Counted from the stretch's first letter, positions 26,632-38,111 are shown. The stretch: 64,000 nt of DNA from Providencia rettgeri (GCF_001874625.1 NZ_CP017671.1:4464001-4528000); one strand, 5' to 3'. The notes: generated by a model not told the origin, from the sequence alone. Translations and numbers: made by a program.

Positions 26632-26787
26632 ATAATTAAGCTCCATTTATTACCATTACGTTAGCCATGAACTACAATTTAATATTAAAAGATAAAAATA
26701 AAAAAACAAATTAATAGATCATATAAAAAATCAAAACAAATAAACTAAATAGTTTTAGAGATACATAATATAATTATTATATTATAT

Positions 26788-26815
26788 ATAACACCACCTA
26801 GAACGGTGGTGTTAT
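26788..26815. terminator. Terminator downstream of uvrD
   Basis: ATAACACCACC (26788-26798) pairs perfectly with 26805-26815 around a six-base loop, 19 bases past the uvrD stop. The minus-strand exit is TA-rich rather than a pure T-run. Confidence 0.65.
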
Positions 26816-26833
26816 ATTTGAAATTTATGGTAA

Positions 26834-28996
26834 CTATAAATTCTCTAGCCGTGCATATGAAGCCACTAGCCATTTAATCCCTTGTCCTTGAAAGGCTATC
26901 TGTAAACGACAATGTTCACCGCTGCCTTCTAGGTTAATAATAGTCCCCTCACCAAATTTAGGGTGCATTACCCGCTGGCCTAGCGCATAACCTGAATCAT
27001 TTTGACTGATTGGTGTACCAAGGCGTTGATGGCTAACCGGACGAGAAACTGTGGCTCTTAGGCGAACTTCTTCGACACATTCAGTCGGTAGCTCACCAAT
27101 AAAGCGTGATGGACGGTGATAGACTTCTTTACCGTATAACCGACGACTTTCTGCATAAGTAATGGTAAGTTTTTCCATTGCTCGGGTAACCCCCACATAA
27201 GCGAGCCGACGCTCTTCTTCAAGACGCCCGCTTTCATCCATTGACATTTGGCTGGGAAACATCCCTTCTTCCATTCCGACAATGAATACAACTGGGAATT
27301 CCAAACCTTTGGCTGAATGCAAAGTCATCAATTGAACAGCATCTTGGTTGGCATCCGCTTGCCCTTCCCCTGATTCAAGAGCTGCATGTGATAGAAATGC
27401 CTGTAATGGCATTAAATCTTGGTCTTCTTCTTGGTAGCTAAAGTCACGCGTTGCATTCACCAACTCTTCCAAGTTTTCGATACGCGCTTGGGCTTTTTCG
27501 CCTTTTTCCTGCTCATACATTGCACGCAAACCAGAATCGTGAATAACCCTATCTGCTTGAACATGCAATGGCATATCTTGCGTTTCTTTCGCCAACGCTT
27601 CAACTAACTCTAAAAAACGCTCTATTGCTGCCGCAGCTCGCCCTCCAAGTACTTGCTCACGAAGTAAGTACTCACAACTTTCCCATAAAGTTAATTGTTG
27701 ATCTCGTGCTGTTTGGCGAACGGTATCCAAAGTACGTTCACCTATTCCTCGTGTTGGCGTGTTGACCACGCGTTCAAACGAGGCATCATCATTACGATTT
27801 GCTATCAGTCTTAAATAAGAAAGTGCATCTTTGATTTCCTGACGTTCAAAGAACCGTTGGCCGCCATATATGCGATAAGGCATGTTAGTTTGAATTAACG
27901 CCTCTTCAAGTACACGCGATTGGGCATTACTACGATATAACATGGCACAATCTTTTAACGCCCCGCCATTTTCTTGCCATTGTTTAATACGCCCAACAAT
28001 ATAGCGGGCTTCATCTAATTCATTAAATGCACAGTAGAGTGAAATGGGTTCACCATCCCCTCCTTCTGTCCATAAATTCTTGCCTAGCCGATCACTGTTA
28101 TTCGCAATTAAAGCATTCGCCGCTTTTAATATATTATTTGTCGAGCGATAGTTTTGCTCAAGACGAATTGTTTCTGCACCGGGGAAATCATTAAGAAACC
28201 GTTGGATATTCTCTACTTGGGCACCACGCCAGCCATAAATTGATTGATCGTCATCACCAACAATCATGACCTTGCCTGTTTCCCCTGCTAATACTCGAAT
28301 CCATGCATATTGAATATTATTAGTATCTTGGAATTCATCCACTAAAATATTAGTAAAACGTTCACGGTAGTGTTGTAATACATGGGGTTTATTCAACCAC
28401 AATTCATGAGCTCGAAGTAACAGCTCAGCGAAATCGACCAAACCTGCTCTATCACAAGCCTCTTGATACGCCTGATATACTTTCAACCACGTCGCTTCAA
28501 CAGGGTTACCATAGCTTTCAATATGTTGGGGCCGTAAACCTTCATCTTTTTTGCCGTTGATGTACCACATTCCTTGACGTGGGGGCCATTGTTTTTCATC
28601 TAAATTCATTGCTTTAAGCAAACGTCGAATTAAGCGATATTGGTCATCACTATCTAAGATTTGAAAATCCTGCGGTAAATTGGCATCCATATAATGTTGG
28701 CGCAACAAGCGGTGTGCTAAACCATGGAATGTGCCAATCCACATCCCACCTTCACTACTGCCAATCAACTGATTGATTCGATGGCGCATTTCTGCCGCTG
28801 CTTTGTTAGTAAACGTCACTGCCATAATAGAAAATGGTGATGCATTTTCCACCGACATTAACCAGGCAATTCGGTGTACCAATACGCGAGTTTTACCACT
28901 GCCCGCCCCCGCGAGCACAAGTAAATTAGTACGCGGTGCGGCAACCGCTTCGCGTTGTTTGTCATTGAGACCTTCAAGCAGATAAGAGACGTCCAT
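26834..28996 (-). CDS. uvrD: DNA helicase II UvrD
   Basis: 3'-5' superfamily 1 helicase for nucleotide excision repair and methyl-directed mismatch repair. It has 720 aa, the same as E. coli and very similar throughout. Walker A AGAGSGKT is at residues 29-36; VDEFQDTN and GDDDQSIYGWRG (motifs II and III), QNYRST, and the C-terminal GQGIKWLV segment are present. The start MDVSYLL matches E. coli; four extra in-frame upstream codons are disregarded. Last gene of the dapF-yigA-xerC-yigB-uvrD series, with a 218-base gap from yigB. Confidence 0.97.
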   Translation of the reverse strand: MDVSYLLEGLNDKQREAVAAPRTNLLVLAGAGSGKTRVLVHRIAWLMSVENASPFSIMAVTFTNKAAAEMRHRINQLIGSSEGGMWIGTFHGLAHRLLRQHYMDANLPQDFQILDSDDQYRLIRRLLKAMNLDEKQWPPRQGMWYINGKKDEGLRPQHIESYGNPVEATWLKVYQAYQEACDRAGLVDFAELLLRAHELWLNKPHVLQHYRERFTNILVDEFQDTNNIQYAWIRVLAGETGKVMIVGDDDQSIYGWRGAQVENIQRFLNDFPGAETIRLEQNYRSTNNILKAANALIANNSDRLGKNLWTEGGDGEPISLYCAFNELDEARYIVGRIKQWQENGGALKDCAMLYRSNAQSRVLEEALIQTNMPYRIYGGQRFFERQEIKDALSYLRLIANRNDDASFERVVNTPTRGIGERTLDTVRQTARDQQLTLWESCEYLLREQVLGGRAAAAIERFLELVEALAKETQDMPLHVQADRVIHDSGLRAMYEQEKGEKAQARIENLEELVNATRDFSYQEEDQDLMPLQAFLSHAALESGEGQADANQDAVQLMTLHSAKGLEFPVVFIVGMEEGMFPSQMSMDESGRLEEERRLAYVGVTRAMEKLTITYAESRRLYGKEVYHRPSRFIGELPTECVEEVRLRATVSRPVSHQRLGTPISQNDSGYALGQRVMHPKFGEGTIINLEGSGEHCRLQIAFQGQGIKWLVASYARLENL

Positions 28997-29214
28997 AATT
29001 ACCATCAAAGCAAAGCAGTGGAAAATACCACTGTGAGGTTGTTAACAAAGGGGAATAAAAACGTAATTTCCCACTTTGTGTTATCAATCAAAAACCAATA
29101 AATTGATTTTCCTGATTTATTTTAAATGACCTATTCGACTTACTACCAACCTTAATAGGTTTGGTAGCAGCACGACAATAGCAAATACCACTGTGTTTTT
29201 ATACAGAGAAATGA

Positions 29215-29931
29215 TTATACCAATGATAAAAGAGAAGCCAACTGAGAAATTTCTACATGCGGCAATAAACGCACGTCTTTCTCCCCCATTAGGGTTTTTT
29301 GGTCAAGGTTAATCCAGCAGGCTTGCATACCACTATTGATTGCGCCTTCAACATCTGTCAGTAGATTATCCCCAACATGAAGAATGAATTTCGGTTCAAG
29401 ATCAAGGCGCTGTGCAGCTAAACGGTACATATCACAATAAGGTTTTGAACGGCCATCTGGCCCGGCTTTTAAAACAAACTGAAAGTATTGGCCTAACCCA
29501 CACGCTTCAGGTTCTGCATTACCATTGGTTATCGCAACTAACGGTAATTTTTCAACTAATTTGGCAAGTGTTGCGTGTGTAGATTCAGGGATATCTATTT
29601 TATTACGCCAGTAAGTGAAATGTGCCATGATGTCATCTGCCCCTTTTTGTGCATCTTCTCGCGAATAGCCATAATGGCAAAACATCATTTTTGAAGAAAG
29701 CCAGCGCCAACGGGAAATATCATGGCAGATCTCAGGCTCTTGTTCTTCCACAAGGCGGCGAAAAGCATAGAGGTCATCATTGCTAAAATGATTGAATCGA
29801 GGGTCGTATTCACGAACAAAACGTAAGACTTCCTCTTCCGTTTTATCAATAACTGGGTGGTTATCATAAAGCGTGTCATCCAAATCAAACGTAATCGCCA
29901 TAATTGGTGACAGTGGGCGGTAAAAATGCAT
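29215..29931 (-). CDS. yigB: HAD-family FMN phosphatase YigB
   Basis: HAD hydrolase; in E. coli YigB (5-amino-6-(5-phospho-D-ribitylamino)uracil/FMN phosphatase) contributes to riboflavin metabolism. It has 238 aa, identical in length to E. coli. HAD motifs: FDLDDTLYDN, ITNGN, and HVGDNLLTDVEGA. Its ATG shares a base with the xerC stop, so the two are translationally coupled. Confidence 0.93.
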   Translation of the reverse strand: MHFYRPLSPIMAITFDLDDTLYDNHPVIDKTEEEVLRFVREYDPRFNHFSNDDLYAFRRLVEEQEPEICHDISRWRWLSSKMMFCHYGYSREDAQKGADDIMAHFTYWRNKIDIPESTHATLAKLVEKLPLVAITNGNAEPEACGLGQYFQFVLKAGPDGRSKPYCDMYRLAAQRLDLEPKFILHVGDNLLTDVEGAINSGMQACWINLDQKTLMGEKDVRLLPHVEISQLASLLSLV

Positions 29932-30866
29932 TAAGGTTTCTCCCTCTTTGCCCTCGGATGAGCCACATCATAAACGTTGGCTAAGTGCTGAAAATCAAGG
30001 TGCGTATAAATTTGTGTTGTTGATAAGTTCGCATGACCAAGAAGTTCTTGCACCCCACGTAAATTACCACTTGATTCAAGGAGATGTGTCGCAAAGGAGT
30101 GGCGTAATTTATGAGGATTAATGTGACTATTAACCCCCTGTTTTATTCCCCATTGTTCAAAACGTTTTTGTACATTTCGATTCGAAATTCGTTTCCCACT
30201 TTGGGTTGAGATAAAAACAGCATCATCTTCTGGCTCATATAACTCACGCATTTCTAACCAACGATGTAGCCAGCTCACCGCTGTTTTTCCCATTGGAATT
30301 TTTCGCTCTTTACTTCCTTTTCCCATCACCCAAACTTCACCAGTGCTTAAATCGAGGTGACGAACATCAAGACCAACAAGTTCAGATAAACGCAATCCAG
30401 CACCATACATCACTTCCAGCATAGTACGATCGCGCACAACTAGTGGATCACCGCTATCCATATTTAGCAGTTGGGAGACCTCATCTACATCCATATTCTT
30501 AGGAAGACGTTTTTTGGATTTGGGTGCTTGAATTGCTTTGGCTGGGTTTGCAGGCAACGCCTCTTGATGCACCATCCAATCCAAAAAACTTCTCAATGAC
30601 GATAATCGTAAAGCCATACTTGCAGCCTGTAGGCCTGATTTGCGACTTTTAGCCGCAATATTCCGTACGATAGCTGTATCAACTTTTTGCCATTCAGTGA
30701 TTTTCAATGAGGTTAGCATTTCAACAATAACACTCAATTGACGATGATAATTAGTAATAGTGACAGGGCTTAACCGACGTTCAACTCGCAGATAACGTAA
30801 GAAGGCCTCAACTTGCATCATCAGCCCTTTCGGCTGAGACTCTACAGGCGTTCTATCCATTGGCAT
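29931..30866 (-). CDS. xerC: Site-specific tyrosine recombinase XerC
   Basis: Acts with XerD and FtsK at dif to resolve chromosome dimers. It has 311 aa (E. coli 298), the excess being an N-terminal extension. The catalytic set is complete: Arg159 (GLRLSEL), Lys183 (KGSKERK), His252 and Arg255 (HKLRH), His278 ([10 protein letters not shown]), Tyr287 (QIYTH). The ATG at 30866 has GAGG five bases upstream and lies inside the 3' end of yigA (25-base overlap). Confidence 0.95.
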   Translation of the reverse strand: MPMDRTPVESQPKGLMMQVEAFLRYLRVERRLSPVTITNYHRQLSVIVEMLTSLKITEWQKVDTAIVRNIAAKSRKSGLQAASMALRLSSLRSFLDWMVHQEALPANPAKAIQAPKSKKRLPKNMDVDEVSQLLNMDSGDPLVVRDRTMLEVMYGAGLRLSELVGLDVRHLDLSTGEVWVMGKGSKERKIPMGKTAVSWLHRWLEMRELYEPEDDAVFISTQSGKRISNRNVQKRFEQWGIKQGVNSHINPHKLRHSFATHLLESSGNLRGVQELLGHANLSTTQIYTHLDFQHLANVYDVAHPRAKREKP

Positions 30867-31546
30867 AATAACCTCGGGAGAATTTGAGCCACTTTTTCCA
30901 ACATAACCGTCCCCATACCATGTTGATAATGCTCGCGGTCGCGGCTAGTAAAAATAACCATGCCCGATTCACCATGATGACCAAATAATGAGATAGCCAC
31001 AGAGCCGACATTGAGCGCATCTGGTAAAAGCAATTGGATTTCAGGGCCATTTAAACGACCAAGATAGTTACGTTTATCGCCAAATCGTTGAATTCTGATA
31101 GGCTCAAAAACACGACGCGAAATCACCAGTTGATGGGCATCTAAAGGGGCTGATAAATGCCAACTATCACTGAATAAACGAACCGATGCGCCTGATAAAC
31201 CTAATTTTTTTGCCCAGCGATTTAAAGTAAGTAACATTTCTTGTAAGCTTTTGGCTGATGACATGTCTATCACCAGAACCAATAACTCATCAAAAAGCTC
31301 TATATTTTCATGCGCTTGCTCTACCATAAAACGGATATCTTGCTCAAGCTCTTTGATTTTCAAACGTTGGCGATTCATCACTAATTCAGGTAATGAGATA
31401 GCACCTTGTACAACATGTGGAACTTTCAACTGCTCCAATAATTGTGCATTACGAAGAAAAAAGTAAGGATTTTCCTTTAGATATTGCACCACATCGAATT
31501 CATCAAGTTGATGTTTTCTCTTCAGTGCTTTTTCGGTTTTATCCAT
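30842..31546 (-). CDS. yigA: DUF484 family protein YigA
   Basis: GAF-like DUF484 protein of 234 aa (E. coli 235), function unknown. The N-terminal segment [21 protein letters not shown] is the family's most conserved part; a coiled coil ([14 protein letters not shown]) and a GAF-type domain follow. Its conserved place between dapF and xerC is the main clue; no catalytic residues are evident. Confidence 0.9.
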   Translation of the reverse strand: MDKTEKALKRKHQLDEFDVVQYLKENPYFFLRNAQLLEQLKVPHVVQGAISLPELVMNRQRLKIKELEQDIRFMVEQAHENIELFDELLVLVIDMSSAKSLQEMLLTLNRWAKKLGLSGASVRLFSDSWHLSAPLDAHQLVISRRVFEPIRIQRFGDKRNYLGRLNGPEIQLLLPDALNVGSVAISLFGHHGESGMVIFTSRDREHYQHGMGTVMLEKVAQILPRLLCQWIERL

Positions 31547-31587
31547 ATTCCCCTCTTCAACTCGGTAAAATTATCGCTGTGTGACTT

Positions 31588-32412
31588 TTATAGCTGGATG
31601 ACCCCATCGTAGACATGAGTTGCTGGGCCTGTCATATACAACGGAGCCCCTGGGCCTTCCCAAGTTATATTTAACGACCCGCCGGGTAAATCAACACGTA
31701 CTCGTTTCGCCAATAACCCTTGAGTGATCCCAACAGCCACTGCGGCACATGCTCCACTACCACATGCTTGAGTTTCACCTGCACCACGCTCATAAACGCG
31801 CAAGCGAATATGCTCAGCATTAATAATTTCCATGAAACCAATATTAGCGCGTTCGGGAAAGCGCTCATGGCTCTCTAAAGCTGGCCCTAAAATTTCAACC
31901 TCTGCGGTATGAATACTTTCAACCTGAATGACGCAATGTGGGTTACCCATTGAAACAACCCCACATAACACTGTACGTTCTTGAGCTCGAATAATATAGG
32001 TTTTTTCTTCTTTAATAGCGCGAAATGGCACCCTTTGAGGCTCAAAATCAGGCTCTCCCATATTAACGCAGACATCATCATTTTCATTTATGGTTAATGT
32101 CATCCGGCCTGATTGGGTACTAACTTTAATTTTTTGCTTATTAGTCAGACCTTTAAGCCGAACAAAACGCGCAAAACAACGCGCCCCATTACCACATTGT
32201 GACACCTCACTGCCATCCGCATTAAAAATGCGATAATGAAAGTCAAGGTCAGGGTCATAGGGGGCTTCAACTAATAATAGCTGATCAAAACCGACACCAG
32301 TATGCCTATCTGCCAGCCGGCAAATAAGTTCTGGCGAAAAATACACATTTTGTGTGACACCATCGACAACCATGAAGTCATTGCCTAAGCCATGCATTTT
32401 AGAGAATTGCAT
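31588..32412 (-). CDS. dapF: Diaminopimelate epimerase DapF
   Basis: Converts LL- to meso-diaminopimelate for lysine and peptidoglycan. It has 274 aa, equal to E. coli. The two catalytic cysteines are visible in [12 protein letters not shown] and [10 protein letters not shown]. The ATG at 32412 has GGAG six bases upstream and matches the E. coli N-terminus [13 protein letters not shown]; the four-codon upstream extension is rejected. It lies 21 bases after lptM. Confidence 0.96.
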   Translation of the reverse strand: MQFSKMHGLGNDFMVVDGVTQNVYFSPELICRLADRHTGVGFDQLLLVEAPYDPDLDFHYRIFNADGSEVSQCGNGARCFARFVRLKGLTNKQKIKVSTQSGRMTLTINENDDVCVNMGEPDFEPQRVPFRAIKEEKTYIIRAQERTVLCGVVSMGNPHCVIQVESIHTAEVEILGPALESHERFPERANIGFMEIINAEHIRLRVYERGAGETQACGSGACAAVAVGITQGLLAKRVRVDLPGGSLNITWEGPGAPLYMTGPATHVYDGVIQL

Positions 32413-32433
32413 TTCACGCTCCATAGCGGCAAC

Positions 32434-32619
32434 TTACTGGTTATGATTTGTTGTAGCAGGCTCTTCGGTTGAGCTGCTTGGCGCTGTTGGTTGCACATCA
32501 GGCGCCTGAGCAGGAGCAACAGTTTCTTCCGGCGGGAAATAAAGAGGGCCTTTCAAGCCACAACCAGATAAGGTAAATAACATAACAAGTGCACTAAGCC
32601 CAAATAAACTTTTTTTCAT
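32434..32619 (-). CDS. lptM: Small lipoprotein LptM (YifL)
   Basis: Outer-membrane lipoprotein of 61 aa that in E. coli stabilises and helps oxidise the LptDE lipopolysaccharide translocon. The signal peptide ends in the lipobox LSGC with Cys20; the mature start CGLKGPLYFPPE matches the conserved YifL motif, followed by a Pro/Thr/Ser tail. First gene of the leftward dapF operon and divergent from cyaY. Confidence 0.93.
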   Translation of the reverse strand: MKKSLFGLSALVMLFTLSGCGLKGPLYFPPEETVAPAQAPDVQPTAPSSSTEEPATTNHNQ

Positions 32620-32835
32620 TCTTTTTCGCCTGTGATACTAACTTTTGACATCTGATATTTTACACAATAACAGGAGTGACCTAGCAAATCACGTCTGTTT
32701 ATCAAGCATGCTTATATTATATACTCTAGGCTAAATTTAATCTGAAATTTTTAGTCAGCGCACTGAGATTGACCCCAATGCTTGATCCCTCCTATAATTT
32801 TAATTAACTAATTGTGAGCAAACAGGATTTTAACC

Positions 32836-33153
32836 GTGAATGACAGTGAATTTCACCAGCTAGCAGAAGCGCTACTGGGCTCTATTGAAGAGCATTTGGA
32901 CAATTACGATGGTGATGCCGATATCGATTGTGAGATAAATGGCGGTGTTATGACACTCAGTTTTGAAGATGGCAGCAAAATCATCATCAACAAACAAGAG
33001 GCATTTCACCAAATTTGGCTAGCGACCAAACAAGGCGGATACCATTATGATTACAAACAAGGGGAATGGGTCTGTGACCGTTCTGGCAATGAGTTTAAAA
33101 ACCAGTTAGCGGAAGCCATTGCTTTCCAAAGCCAACAGCCATTTTCGTTCTAG
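32836..33153 (+). CDS. cyaY: Iron-sulfur assembly protein CyaY (frataxin)
   Basis: Bacterial frataxin of 105 aa (E. coli 106) that binds iron and modulates IscS. The acidic first helix ([21 protein letters not shown]) and the conserved Trp residues in [14 protein letters not shown] and GEWVCD are present. GTG start at 32836 with CAGGAT upstream. Convergent with cyaA, 16 bases between stops. Confidence 0.95.
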   Translation: MNDSEFHQLAEALLGSIEEHLDNYDGDADIDCEINGGVMTLSFEDGSKIIINKQEAFHQIWLATKQGGYHYDYKQGEWVCDRSGNEFKNQLAEAIAFQSQQPFSF

Positions 33154-33169
33154 TTTTAAACAACTATCA

Positions 33170-35743
33170 CTAAAAGTAATGCGCTTGTGGGTGCCCTGAT
33201 TGGCTTAAATGCATATCATGCCCCACTTCGTCATCATCCTCTGATGTAAATGGCCACGTTGCGCCCGAAAAGGCAACCACTTGGTTTTTACCGTCATGAT
33301 TAATAATTTGGTAAAATTGCGGTAAATTGAAGTTGATAAAATTAGCACCATAGGTAAAGCGGTCATGGGAGGAGGAGTAGAACTTACTGACATCACGCAC
33401 CAAGTCTTCTTTGGAACCTTCACAGTGAGAGTAAATCTCCACACGGTTAGCTTCATCTAATACGTAAATATTAAAACCTGTGTTATCCGCCGTATTTTCG
33501 AAGAAAAACTGTACAATCCCTTCACTCGCATAACCATCAACAACAGCTGGCAAATGGTTATCACTTTTTGCCTGAAGTTTGACCGGCCAGCCATGTAACT
33601 TGTTATGGGAAATTGCGCCATAGAATTCAACCGCATTTTCTAGTTTTTGTACTGAGACATTCAGGCGTTCAAAAAACAGCCCCCAAGTCTGCCCTGCTAT
33701 GCGGAGCGCTTTAAAGCGCCCAGGGTCATTACTATTACTTGATAAACGCAGTTCTACGCATTCCGATATCAATTGCTGTACACGAGTACGAATAAGCCCC
33801 CGTAAGTGCTCACTATAACAAAAGACCTCAACAGCTTCCGGTGGTGAAGCGTCTTGGTGCATTTTACCTAAAATCGTTTTTAACGCTTCTAGCATACACT
33901 GCTCACCGCTGAAATGGAGCGTCCTTACCTCATTCCATGAATTACGATACAACAAATCAATACTACCAATGAGACACTGCTGTGACTCGCCAAAGCTGAA
34001 AATATCTAATTTCCTAAAATCGACATGAACCACTTGCTCTGAATAAACTTGAGTCGGGTCTTTTTCTAGGTTAACGATTATTGCAAGGTGGCGAATTTCA
34101 CAGGGGCTATATAGCGCTTTTGGTGTTGGAGCCGGCAACCTAATTGGGAAATGATTTGAGACGTCATGCATAAGTTCAAGCAGTTTTCTTTCGTCACACT
34201 GCGACTGCCCATTATGCATATAAACTTGTGTCGTTTCAGTTAGTAAGCCATTAAAATATGCCCAGGCCACTAATTTATTTAAGTAACGGTTATATTCCAG
34301 AGGCTGGTGCCCAATAATCGCATCAATATTCGGGGCTTGGTTGTACAAATACCAACCACTACGATTTGCACGCCCTGCTGGCACATAAATAAAAGTGAGG
34401 TGCTCTTCACTTAAATCCGGTGAAATCTGAGGGTTAACTAACGTCACTTTACCCGGAAGCGCTTCAAAGGCTGCGTATAATTTACGAGTTAATACCCCAA
34501 TATCTTGTGGGCTTGCACTAACGCTTAAATTATTTCGCCGCGCAAAGCGAATTAAATTACGATAACTTTGCATCATGGTGTCGAGTAGCTCATTATGCGC
34601 TTCACGGACACGCTCAATTTTCCATTGGCTGCGTGTATCTAGTACTGTTAAACGTTCTGCTCCCCAGCCCCATGATGCCACCAATTGGGATAAGACATCT
34701 CGACGCCAACCAGAAAAAGCATTGCTATCTTCTTCAGAAAGTTTTTCACAAACTTTAAGGTAAAAACAACGACGTATAAGGTCAAGACGAGTTAAGTCGT
34801 TAATTTCAACAAGATACCTTGTGACGCGTTCAAGCATTAAACAGTAGGAATCCAAGCCATAACACACGATTTCACCGGCATGTAAATGGCGCTTAAACTC
34901 CATAGCCAGTAGTTTGCCATTAGGATAATCCCATGAATAAGACTCTAATAAGATACTTTTTAATACTGCTTTATAAGGGGAATCAACACTTTTATAAAGT
35001 TGCCACAAGCTTGCACCAAAGTATTCTGCGGCTGAAAGTTCACTCAATCCGCCTAAATCCAACCACTCATTTGGCGTTAATACACCTTGTGCATATAACC
35101 TCATAACATATTCATCATAATGTTGTTCTTCTTCAACAGGTACCATCGCCCACAATAAGCGTTTGCCGGCCATTCGAACCGCAGTACGATAAAACTCATC
35201 TAACAATAGAATATGTTGCGTTGAACCACAGTTTTCCCCGCCTATATGCCCACTCGCATGATGGCGAAAACGATTCTCATCGATTAGAAAAACGGTTACA
35301 TCAATGCCTAAAGACGCTGCCCACTGTTCAATTAATGTGCATTTCTTTTGTAAAAAACGTTTTTCTTCGTGATCTAACCAAGAAGGGTGACAAACCCAAA
35401 CATCGATATCTGAACAATGGCTTTGCCCTACAGAGGAGGTACTGCCCATTGAATAAATCCCAGTTATGGGTAATTCACCATTAGTGGGCTTTTCGATTGG
35501 TAGGAAGCGTTCAAATTGCCCCAACCACTTCATTTGTTCTGTATCTGGAGAGAAAAAGCAGACGCCATGGGGTACATTACCTTCAATAAAACCAGGCATC
35601 ATTGGATGATGATAATGAAACAAGACAGGCAGCAGGTTATAAACCTTCGAAAAGGTTTCACTCATAGATGCTGTTGCGCGCTCTAACCGTAATTGGTTTA
35701 TCGCATCAAGTCTTTGCTTTAAGGTTTCAATATAGAGATACAA
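33170..35743 (-). CDS. cyaA: Class I adenylate cyclase CyaA
   Basis: Makes cAMP from ATP; activity is governed by the glucose PTS. It has 857 aa (E. coli 848). The N-terminal catalytic half shows the nucleotidyltransferase-like [19 protein letters not shown]; the C-terminal regulatory half is also conserved. The start codon is TTG at 35743 ([19 protein letters not shown] aligns from residue 1 with E. coli, which also uses TTG), with a weak ribosome binding site: low translation appears to be a kept feature. A CRP site lies upstream. Confidence 0.97.
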   Translation of the reverse strand: MYLYIETLKQRLDAINQLRLERATASMSETFSKVYNLLPVLFHYHHPMMPGFIEGNVPHGVCFFSPDTEQMKWLGQFERFLPIEKPTNGELPITGIYSMGSTSSVGQSHCSDIDVWVCHPSWLDHEEKRFLQKKCTLIEQWAASLGIDVTVFLIDENRFRHHASGHIGGENCGSTQHILLLDEFYRTAVRMAGKRLLWAMVPVEEEQHYDEYVMRLYAQGVLTPNEWLDLGGLSELSAAEYFGASLWQLYKSVDSPYKAVLKSILLESYSWDYPNGKLLAMEFKRHLHAGEIVCYGLDSYCLMLERVTRYLVEINDLTRLDLIRRCFYLKVCEKLSEEDSNAFSGWRRDVLSQLVASWGWGAERLTVLDTRSQWKIERVREAHNELLDTMMQSYRNLIRFARRNNLSVSASPQDIGVLTRKLYAAFEALPGKVTLVNPQISPDLSEEHLTFIYVPAGRANRSGWYLYNQAPNIDAIIGHQPLEYNRYLNKLVAWAYFNGLLTETTQVYMHNGQSQCDERKLLELMHDVSNHFPIRLPAPTPKALYSPCEIRHLAIIVNLEKDPTQVYSEQVVHVDFRKLDIFSFGESQQCLIGSIDLLYRNSWNEVRTLHFSGEQCMLEALKTILGKMHQDASPPEAVEVFCYSEHLRGLIRTRVQQLISECVELRLSSNSNDPGRFKALRIAGQTWGLFFERLNVSVQKLENAVEFYGAISHNKLHGWPVKLQAKSDNHLPAVVDGYASEGIVQFFFENTADNTGFNIYVLDEANRVEIYSHCEGSKEDLVRDVSKFYSSSHDRFTYGANFINFNLPQFYQIINHDGKNQVVAFSGATWPFTSEDDDEVGHDMHLSQSGHPQAHYF

Positions 35744-35838
35744 GAGTTACGCCTGACTGAATGTAATACAAATCTGGGAATTTCCCAGCACCCAACAGAT
35801 AGAGATAGATTTAAAAAAGTTTTCAAATGAATTGTCGG

Positions 35839-35860
35839 AAACGTGATCAATTTAACACCT
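35839..35860 (-). promoter_or_regulatory. CRP site in the cyaA promoter
   Basis: On the minus strand AGGTGTTAAATTGATCACGT is nearly identical to the CRP operator over cyaA P2 in E. coli, where cAMP-CRP represses cyaA. It is placed about 100 bases before the TTG start. Confidence 0.75.
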
Positions 35861-36090
35861 TGCAGCAAAAGGGTAAAGTAGATCACATTATTTTACGTGC
35901 TTATTTTTGATACTAAATGCTTTTCAACATATTGTATAAAAAGGTTTTTATTTTTTAATGCATCAGAATATCCCTTGTTTTTCAATGGAATAATACTTTT
36001 GATGCAAATTGAACAACAAAACCACTATGTAAAATGCCATGTAAGCGTAATACATGCAGCATCTATGCTTGAACGCTTCAACATGAACAG

Positions 36091-36243
36091 ATGAAACCTA
36101 CAGGTAACCCAACAAAAAAAACAGCACGAAAAGCTAAAATAATTCTTTGGTTAGCACGCATCACCGGAAAATATTTATCAAGAGACCATCGAAAAGTAAC
36201 ATCACGATTTGTCAGTGTATGGGCCGAATTTCATGTTGAGTAA
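36091..36243 (+). CDS. Possible 50-aa basic small protein between cyaA and hemC
   Basis: Unrecognised short frame starting MKPTGNPTKKTARKAK and ending VWAEFHVE. It is strongly basic in its first half with a short hydrophobic patch (IILWLARITG). A 6-bp hairpin (AGCCAC/GTGGCT, 36300-36317) follows 57 bases after the stop. The start has no good Shine-Dalgarno but overlaps the TGA of another short frame. It may be real, or an accident in the hemC leader region. Confidence 0.35.
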   Translation: MKPTGNPTKKTARKAKIILWLARITGKYLSRDHRKVTSRFVSVWAEFHVE

Positions 36244-36411
36244 GTGAAGGTGGGTAAAGAATGTAGTGGAATGAACCAAACAACAGCAAACACTAAGATA
36301 GCCACACAGCGGTGGCTTTGAGCTCAGCTGGAAAAAATATCCTTAACATGTTAAAACTAACGTCAATTGTATGGTTAATCTACGGCGTTCTTCGCTAGAG
36401 AAAACAGTAAA

Positions 36412-37356
36412 ATGACATCAACAAATATTGTGCGCATTGCTACGCGCAAAAGCCCTTTGGCCTTATGGCAAGCGCATTTTGTCAAAGATAAGCTAGAGCA
36501 ATTACATCCTAACTTGCAGGTTGAGCTGGTTCCGATGGTGACAAAAGGGGATATCATCCTTGACACTCCGCTCGCAAAGGTGGGGGGAAAAGGCTTGTTT
36601 GTCAAAGAACTTGAACTGGCTTTATTAGAAGGGCGTGCAGATATTGCCGTTCATTCAATGAAAGATGTTCCTGTTGAATTTCCTGAAGGCTTGGGCCTAG
36701 TCACTATTTGTGAACGCGAAGACCCTCGAGATGCCTTTGTTTCAAACCACTATGACAATCTTGATGCGTTGCCAAAAGGCAGCATCGTTGGGACATCTAG
36801 CTTACGTCGCCAATGCCAATTAAGAGAACTTCGTCCGGATTTAGTCATTCGGGATCTCCGCGGTAACGTAGGCACACGGTTATCTAAACTCGATAATGGT
36901 GAATATGACGCCATTATCTTAGCGGTAGCAGGGCTAAAACGTTTAGGGTTAGAAGCACGTATACGCACAGCTCTTGCACCGGAACAATGTCTCCCTGCTG
37001 TTGGTCAAGGGGCCGTTGGCATTGAGTGTCGATTAAACGATAGTGTTACACGAGAGCTGCTCGCTAAGCTTAATAATGATACGACTTCTATTTGTGTTCT
37101 TGCTGAACGCGCAATGAATATGCGTTTAGAAGGGGGCTGCCAAGTCCCTATTGGTAGTTATGCTATTTGGCAAGACGACAAAATATGGCTACGTGCTCTT
37201 GTTGGCGCACCTGATGGGAGTATTATTATTCGTGGAGAAAGGCTTGTCGCCCCAAATGAAGCAAGCCAAGCGGGTGTATCACTCGCGGAAGAACTCCTCG
37301 AACGCGGTGCAAGGGAAATTTTAGCCGAAGTTTATAACGGGAACCCACCTGCATGA
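36412..37356 (+). CDS. hemC: Porphobilinogen deaminase HemC
   Basis: Condenses four porphobilinogens to hydroxymethylbilane. It has 314 aa (E. coli 313). The dipyrromethane cofactor is attached to Cys243 in [12 protein letters not shown]; substrate-binding residues lie in HSMKDVP and [11 protein letters not shown]. First gene of hemCDXY and divergent from cyaA, as in E. coli; the stop overlaps the hemD start by four bases. Confidence 0.97.
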   Translation: MTSTNIVRIATRKSPLALWQAHFVKDKLEQLHPNLQVELVPMVTKGDIILDTPLAKVGGKGLFVKELELALLEGRADIAVHSMKDVPVEFPEGLGLVTICEREDPRDAFVSNHYDNLDALPKGSIVGTSSLRRQCQLRELRPDLVIRDLRGNVGTRLSKLDNGEYDAIILAVAGLKRLGLEARIRTALAPEQCLPAVGQGAVGIECRLNDSVTRELLAKLNNDTTSICVLAERAMNMRLEGGCQVPIGSYAIWQDDKIWLRALVGAPDGSIIIRGERLVAPNEASQAGVSLAEELLERGAREILAEVYNGNPPA

Positions 37357-38108
37357 GGGTTCTTGTTACACGCCCTGAACCCACAGGTTCGGAGCTAATA
37401 ACGGCAATCACCGCTAAAGGGGGAGAAGCCTACTCTTCCCCTTTGATCAGTATTGGACCAGGCGCTGAATTAAACACGCTAGTTTCACGCCTTGATCACC
37501 TCAATACAAACGACTTAGTCTTTCTTTTATCTAAAAATGCAGTCGAGTACGCAAATTTAACACTTGAACAAATGGGACGTAACTGGTCAGATAAGCTATC
37601 TTACTATGGTATTGGTCGCTCTACCGCCCAGTTTTTCAAGAAAGTAACCGGGAAGCCAGCCCATTGGGCTGAACAAGGGGAAACCAGCGAAGTGCTACTC
37701 ACGCTTCCTGATCTCCAGTTTCTCGAAGGGAAACACGCCCTTTTATTGCGTGGAAATGGTGGCCGAGAACTTCTTGCTTCAACATTAAGGGCTCGAGGTG
37801 CGCAAGTCGACTATTGTGAATGTTATGCAAGGCACCCAATCCCTTACGAAAAAAACGAATTTAATCGCAAATGGTTTCAAGTTGATATCACTGACATTGT
37901 GATAACCAGTGGCCAAATGTTAGCTTTACTAGAAGAATTAATCGCTGAAGAGTATCAAAATTGGTGGTTTACCCGCCGCTTACTCGTTGTCAGTGAACGG
38001 ATTGCAGATCAAGCTCGCCAAGCTGGATGGCAGAGGGTCTGTGTAGCTAATAGTGCAGATAATAATGCTTTATTAGAAGCATTAATTTCAACCGACATGG
38101 GATGCTAA
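37353..38108 (+). CDS. hemD: Uroporphyrinogen-III synthase HemD
   Basis: Cyclises hydroxymethylbilane with ring-D inversion to uroporphyrinogen III. It has 251 aa, two-domain alpha/beta architecture with the family's weakly conserved sequence (RVLVTRPEP at the start, [18 protein letters not shown]). Coupled to hemC by an ATGA overlap; hemX follows after three bases. Confidence 0.94.
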   Translation: MRVLVTRPEPTGSELITAITAKGGEAYSSPLISIGPGAELNTLVSRLDHLNTNDLVFLLSKNAVEYANLTLEQMGRNWSDKLSYYGIGRSTAQFFKKVTGKPAHWAEQGETSEVLLTLPDLQFLEGKHALLLRGNGGRELLASTLRARGAQVDYCECYARHPIPYEKNEFNRKWFQVDITDIVITSGQMLALLEELIAEEYQNWWFTRRLLVVSERIADQARQAGWQRVCVANSADNNALLEALISTDMGC

Positions 38109-38111
38109 TTT

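Noticed and set aside
29931-30866. xerC as a mobile-element integrase
   Set aside because: Context (dapF-yigA-xerC-yigB), length and all motifs are those of the housekeeping XerC.
35897-36094. 65-codon plus-strand frame upstream of hemC
   Set aside because: GTG start without a Shine-Dalgarno, AT-biased low-complexity content, and it sits in the cyaA/hemC promoter region.
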